From assembly GCA_021828225.1 (NCBI GenBank), contig JAKASH010000077.1, positions 1-9,420 of the forward strand: a stretch of 9,420 bases of DNA, written 5' to 3'. Shown in pieces: positions 6,129-9,420 of the stretch. The notes beneath the pieces are model-generated. The model saw nothing but the letters and a program-made list of their open reading frames with translations. It did no database searches and was not told where the DNA came from. The DNA comes from Acidobacteriota bacterium (GTDB taxonomy: Bacteria > Acidobacteriota > Terriglobia > UBA7540). The position numbers were made by a program, and so were the translations under genes. Every line of letters starts with the position of its first letter. Positions within the stretch are counted from its first letter, which is position 1.

Positions 6129-8078
6129 ATGGATTCAAGAAGAATTGACCGCCGCACTTTTATGCTGCTGACCGGTGCCGGAGTAGCATCCGCCTTACCC
6201 GGAGTTTCGTTCGCATCATCCGACATTTACGACCCGGCTCCTGTCGTCCGATTAAAAACGGACCCTGAAAAGCCCCTGGTTCATTTCTTGAGCTGGGATA
6301 CAGAAGGCGGGAAGCGGGTGGAGCGAAATCTGCTGCGGGATAATTCACCGGTTTCGTTGCGAATTCGAACCGGCGAAACCTGGAAGCCGGCGGACCGCTT
6401 TCCTGTTCGGCGAAGCGAAGGCCATTGCGAGATTGAGATCGGACCCGGCGCGAAGCTCGATTGGCATGTCGCGCAGGATGGAGACCAGTTGAGCTTCAAC
6501 CTTTCAGCGAGCGGTTCCCGGGTGGATGCTGTTACGGGAATCGAAATGCGGTTTCCATTTAACCCCCGCGTGACGCCGGTGACGCTCTTGCCGAGCGCCC
6601 GCCGGAAGGATGGAAGCTGCACTCTGCCGGGCATCCTGAGTGCGCCGGATTTTGGTCAGATGCTCATGGCGTTGCCCTCCGGCGGCATGGCCAAGGGACG
6701 TCTTGTGGGAAGCCGGAAGCAGGGTACGACCGATCTGCTTCTGGAACTTCCGGTGGTCACCGAAGCGCGGCCGTTGCGGCTTACTCTGCAACCGATTCGC
6801 CTCAATCCTCCCGAGGGTTTGCAGGACCAGGCGCTTTGGCGGGCAGTCCGCCGCGGATGGTTTAACTCCTGGCAGGCGAGCGCCCGGTGGGGCGAACAGA
6901 ACCGTCCCTTCAGCGCGCCGGCCGGCATTTTTGCCAACAACGTGATCAGCGACCCGGTAAGTTTCGCCCTGCCCTTTTATGCCGACCCGGCCTTTTGGAT
7001 CCCGAAAGTGGCTGGAATCTCCGTAATCGGCCTGGTGCGGCAAACGGCGGAGTGGTGGATGGACGATCGCACTTCCGCGGACGGTGTGGTCTCCGGTTAC
7101 TGGGACTATAAAGAGTTTCTTGATGCGAACGCGGGACCGTTGATTGCCGCCTGGGATTACGTGGAGGCAACCGCCGACCTCGATTGGCTTGGCGGGCGGA
7201 TTGCGCAACTGGAGCATATTGCCGACTACTACCTCCGGCGCGACGTGGACGGCGATGGGATGGTTGAAGCGGTCCAGAGTGGAAACGCCGGCACGCTGCA
7301 CCAGCCAGCACGCTCCTGCAACTGGTTTGACGCTATAAACTGCGGCCACAAAGACGGCTACTCGAACGCCATGATTTACCGCGCGTGGCGATGCCTCGCC
7401 GATCTGGAAGCCAAGCTCGGGCGGAAACAGAAGCAGGCCCGTTATCACCAGGCTGCCGGTCGGCTTCGTGCCGCCTATACGAAGGCGTTGTACAACCCGG
7501 ACACGGGCTGGCTGGGCTGGTGGAGAAGCAAGGACGGAAGACTTCACGATTACGCGACTCCCATTGTGAACGGCATGGCCATCGAGTACGGCCTTGTGGA
7601 GCCGGGTCTGGCGAAGCAGATTCTTCGCCATCTCTGGAACAAAATGAGTGCAGTCGGGTTCAAGCGCTTTGATTTGGGGGTGCCCTGTACGCTGATTCCG
7701 GTTCGCCGGGAGGACTACCTGCTTCCGGACTCGCTGGGTTGCCCGAAGCGCGCGGATGGGAGCGATACTTTTGAGCAATACGAAAACGGCGGCATTACGG
7801 CCGGCCACGTCTTGCACTTTCTGGCTGCGCATTATGTAATCGGGGAGCCTGAAAAGGGAGATATGGTTCTGAAAGCCATGGCGCAGCGGCAGGCCAGCGT
7901 TGGGTTCCAGGATGGGGTGCAGAACAAGTACCCCCTGGGCATTGACTGGACGACGTGGGACGGCAGCCCTTGCGGCTACGAAGGATACCTTGCGGATGTT
8001 TATTTCTTCCTTCAGGCGGTCCTGCTGCGCGAGCCGGTATTTCGCCGCCGCTATTATCGTCCGCTCACAGGCGTCTGA
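6129..8078 (+). CDS. Tat-exported putative six-hairpin (alpha/alpha)6-barrel glycoside hydrolase
   Basis: Protein of 649 residues, probably an exported carbohydrate-active enzyme. The N-terminus has twin arginines (D-R8-R9-T-F-M) before a hydrophobic stretch and a likely cleavage site after SFA (about residue 29), indicating Tat export. Residues about 50-230 look like an N-terminal beta-sandwich. From about 240 onward, helix pairs typical of six-hairpin glycosidases appear: GYWDYKEFLDANAGPLIAAW, then DVDGDGMVE (372-380; acidic D-x-D-x-D-G-x-x-E loop seen in GH63/GH116-like enzymes and possibly Ca-binding), CNWFDAINCGHKDGYSNAM, TGWLGWW, and near the C-terminus WTTWDGSPCGYEGYLADVYFF. The acidic residues in the WFDAINCGHKD stretch and the late GYEG Glu are candidate catalytic groups, which is inference. 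I cannot assign a numbered GH family; GH63/MGH1-like or GH78-like barrels are the nearest in style. It is followed 52 bases later by the TPR gene, so the two probably form an operon. Confidence 0.75.
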   Translation: MDSRRIDRRTFMLLTGAGVASALPGVSFASSDIYDPAPVVRLKTDPEKPLVHFLSWDTEGGKRVERNLLRDNSPVSLRIRTGETWKPADRFPVRRSEGHCEIEIGPGAKLDWHVAQDGDQLSFNLSASGSRVDAVTGIEMRFPFNPRVTPVTLLPSARRKDGSCTLPGILSAPDFGQMLMALPSGGMAKGRLVGSRKQGTTDLLLELPVVTEARPLRLTLQPIRLNPPEGLQDQALWRAVRRGWFNSWQASARWGEQNRPFSAPAGIFANNVISDPVSFALPFYADPAFWIPKVAGISVIGLVRQTAEWWMDDRTSADGVVSGYWDYKEFLDANAGPLIAAWDYVEATADLDWLGGRIAQLEHIADYYLRRDVDGDGMVEAVQSGNAGTLHQPARSCNWFDAINCGHKDGYSNAMIYRAWRCLADLEAKLGRKQKQARYHQAAGRLRAAYTKALYNPDTGWLGWWRSKDGRLHDYATPIVNGMAIEYGLVEPGLAKQILRHLWNKMSAVGFKRFDLGVPCTLIPVRREDYLLPDSLGCPKRADGSDTFEQYENGGITAGHVLHFLAAHYVIGEPEKGDMVLKAMAQRQASVGFQDGVQNKYPLGIDWTTWDGSPCGYEGYLADVYFFLQAVLLREPVFRRRYYRPLTGV

Positions 8079-8130
8079 AACGAATAGCGGTGCGTCCGGA
8101 CCGGGAGTGCGGCGGGTGAAAGCTTTCGCC

Positions 8131-9327
8131 ATGAAACGCATGAGCCGCAGGTCGAGCCGGTGTTACACCTGGGAAGTTCTTCTCGGGGCAAGCGTTCTGG
8201 CGCTGCTGCTCTTTGCCGCGGTTGGAAGGGCGGAAACCGCAGCGCAACACTTTCAACTTGCTACTCGGTTGGCGCAGCAGGGTAAGGTTCAGGAAGCCGA
8301 ACAGGAATACCAGCGTGGCCTCACCCTTGATCCCAATTCCGCTGACGCTTACAACAACCTGGGGGTGCTCTACTTCGAGCAGCAGCTTTTCAATCGCGCG
8401 GCCGGGACTTTCCGCAAAGCTTATCACCTGCGCCCGGGCGATCCGGAGTTTGGATTCAATTTGGGCCTGGCGCTTTTCAAAGCCGGCAGTCCCCAGGAGG
8501 CCATTGGCCCTTTGCGGGCGGCGCTCCATTCCCCACAGCACGCCGCCGAGGCACAGTTCCTGCTGGGAACATGCTACTTTGAGCTGAAACGGTGGCCGCA
8601 ATCGATCCTGCACTTGGAGGCAGTTCAGAAGAAACGACCGGACGACGAAAAGATCTTTTTTCTCCTCTACAACGACTATCGCAACATGGGTGAGAAGGAC
8701 AAAGCGTTGCAGGCCGCAACGCAACTTCTGGAAATACACCCCGACTCTCCGTTTGTGTATGAAATGCTGGGCGAGGCCCGCGATGCCGCCAACCAGCCTC
8801 AGCGGGCGGAAGCTGATTTCAAAAAGGCCATCGCAGCCGCCCCACACACCCCGGAACTCCACTTTCTACTCGGCTACCTTTACTGGCGATGGAAGAAATA
8901 TCAGGAAGCGATCGCTCCTCTGAATTCGGAAACGCAGATCAGTCCGAATTTTGCACCACCTTATTACTACCTGGGGGACATCGCGATTCGCCAAGGCAAG
9001 CCGGAAGAAGCCTTGAAGTACTTTGAGAAAGCGCTTCAGCTTGATCCGTCCTATGCGGAAGCCAGCCTGGGAATGGGGCAGGCTTATGCCAAAATGGGCC
9101 AATTTAAGAAAGCAGCGCCACTCCTACAGCAGGCAGTCATGCGCATGCCCCGGAATGCGGAAGCCCACTACTGGCTGGGGCAAACACTGATTCGTTTAGG
9201 TCACTCCGGGGAGGGAAAGAAAGAACTCGAGGAAGTCAATCGAATCAACAACGCGCGTATTACAAACGCTCTGAAGCGTGAGCGTTCGGGCGGGATTTCA
9301 ACCTCCCAGGCAGCCCCACCCCGGTAG
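8131..9327 (+). CDS. Exported protein made of ten TPR repeats
   Basis: Protein of 398 residues with an Arg-rich start, a hydrophobic segment (LLGASVLALLLFAAVG) and a likely signal-peptidase site after GRA (residue 34), so it is probably periplasmic. The rest is almost entirely tetratricopeptide repeats, ten units of 33-35 residues from 37 to 376. Clear examples are ADAYNNLGVLYFEQQLFNRA (71-90), APPYYYLGDIAIRQGKPEEA (275-294) and AEASLGMGQAYAKMGQFKKA (309-328); units 5 and 10 are the most divergent. A 22-residue Ser/Ala/Pro-rich tail follows. TPR solenoids bind proteins or peptides; no enzymatic domain is present. The start is uncertain: ATG 8131 has only weak GGGTGA 11 bases away, GTG 8116 (GGGAG 8 bases upstream) would add five residues, and ATG 8140 is also possible. 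The open frame extends to 7900 inside the glycosidase gene, but that extension is not a plausible protein start. Co-transcription with the glycosidase is likely, and a scaffold or assembly role is a guess. Confidence 0.88.
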   Translation: MKRMSRRSSRCYTWEVLLGASVLALLLFAAVGRAETAAQHFQLATRLAQQGKVQEAEQEYQRGLTLDPNSADAYNNLGVLYFEQQLFNRAAGTFRKAYHLRPGDPEFGFNLGLALFKAGSPQEAIGPLRAALHSPQHAAEAQFLLGTCYFELKRWPQSILHLEAVQKKRPDDEKIFFLLYNDYRNMGEKDKALQAATQLLEIHPDSPFVYEMLGEARDAANQPQRAEADFKKAIAAAPHTPELHFLLGYLYWRWKKYQEAIAPLNSETQISPNFAPPYYYLGDIAIRQGKPEEALKYFEKALQLDPSYAEASLGMGQAYAKMGQFKKAAPLLQQAVMRMPRNAEAHYWLGQTLIRLGHSGEGKKELEEVNRINNARITNALKRERSGGISTSQAAPPR

Positions 9328-9420
9328 TGCAGCGCCGGGCCCATGGCAGAAAGAATTGGCGAAAGGCGGAAATGGCTGGACCGATCTTAATCGTTTGCCT
9401 CAGGCTCGTGACGAGAGAAA
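9328..9420 (+). other. Window end: possible start of another gene at 9372
   Basis: After the TPR gene, an ATG at 9372 opens a frame that runs to the end of the window (MAGPILIVCLRLVTRE, 16 codons). Purine-rich AAAGGCGG lies only about two bases upstream, too close for a normal ribosome binding site. Another ATG at 9343 stops after 15 codons. There is too little sequence to call a gene, and no terminator hairpin is evident. Confidence 0.2.

Noticed and set aside
7900..8130. 77-residue N-terminal extension of the TPR protein into the glycosidase gene
   Set aside because: The extension overlaps conserved glycosidase codons, lacks protein-like features, and would bury the signal peptide that starts at about 8131.
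6504..8141. 545-residue open frame on the minus strand opposite the six-hairpin glycosidase gene
   Set aside because: It mirrors the glycosidase, shows no recognisable domain, is rich in Arg/Pro/Val as expected of antisense GC-rich codons, and the + strand frame has a Tat signal and conserved motifs. It is a shadow of codon bias.

Overview
The window looks like chromosomal DNA of an acidobacterium (Acidobacteriota, probably a soil or metagenomic Terriglobia or 'Solibacteres'-type lineage). The main reason is the second gene, a roughly 1,170-residue Oar-like TonB-dependent outer-membrane protein with an N-terminal carboxypeptidase-regulatory-like domain, a type strongly expanded in that phylum. 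Moderately high GC, a Tat-exported glycosidase and a degenerate 'TGTCAT..TGAGCG..GCGAA..ATC' intergenic repeat fit this. The assignment is an inference from protein style; there is no rRNA or marker gene.

Layout, all genes on the + strand. (1) From before base 1 to 1750 is the C-terminal part of a GH106-type alpha-L-rhamnosidase, open at the window's left edge. (2) Bases 1751-2269 hold no convincing gene: a degenerate dispersed repeat just after the stop codon, about 280 bp of unassigned sequence, then an AT-rich promoter preceded by five tandem 12-bp units (core GGTMAGA). (3) At 2270-5788 is the Oar/SusC-like TonB-dependent receptor, with a strong Shine-Dalgarno site and signal peptide, followed by a hairpin with a perfect 11-bp stem (5810-5847). 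(4) Bases 5851-6128 are a leader with a TATAAT box. (5) At 6129-8078 is a Tat-exported putative (alpha/alpha)6 'six-hairpin' glycosidase. (6) After a 52-nt gap, at 8131-9327, comes an exported protein made almost wholly of ten TPR repeats. (7) The last 93 bases may hold the first codons of another gene, but this is weak.

Together the genes suggest a carbohydrate-scavenging locus. An exported rhamnosidase and a second exported glycosidase would trim a rhamnose-containing glycan (pectic rhamnogalacturonan or a bacterial or plant rhamnoside), and the TonB-dependent receptor would bind or import products across the outer membrane. No SusD-like lipoprotein is visible. The TPR protein could be a periplasmic scaffold; its partner cannot be read from sequence. 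The substrate is inferred only from the GH106 call. The points most worth a second look are the tandem 12-bp array abutting the receptor promoter, with an inverted copy beyond the -10 box, and the poorly characterised six-hairpin enzyme paired with the TPR protein.
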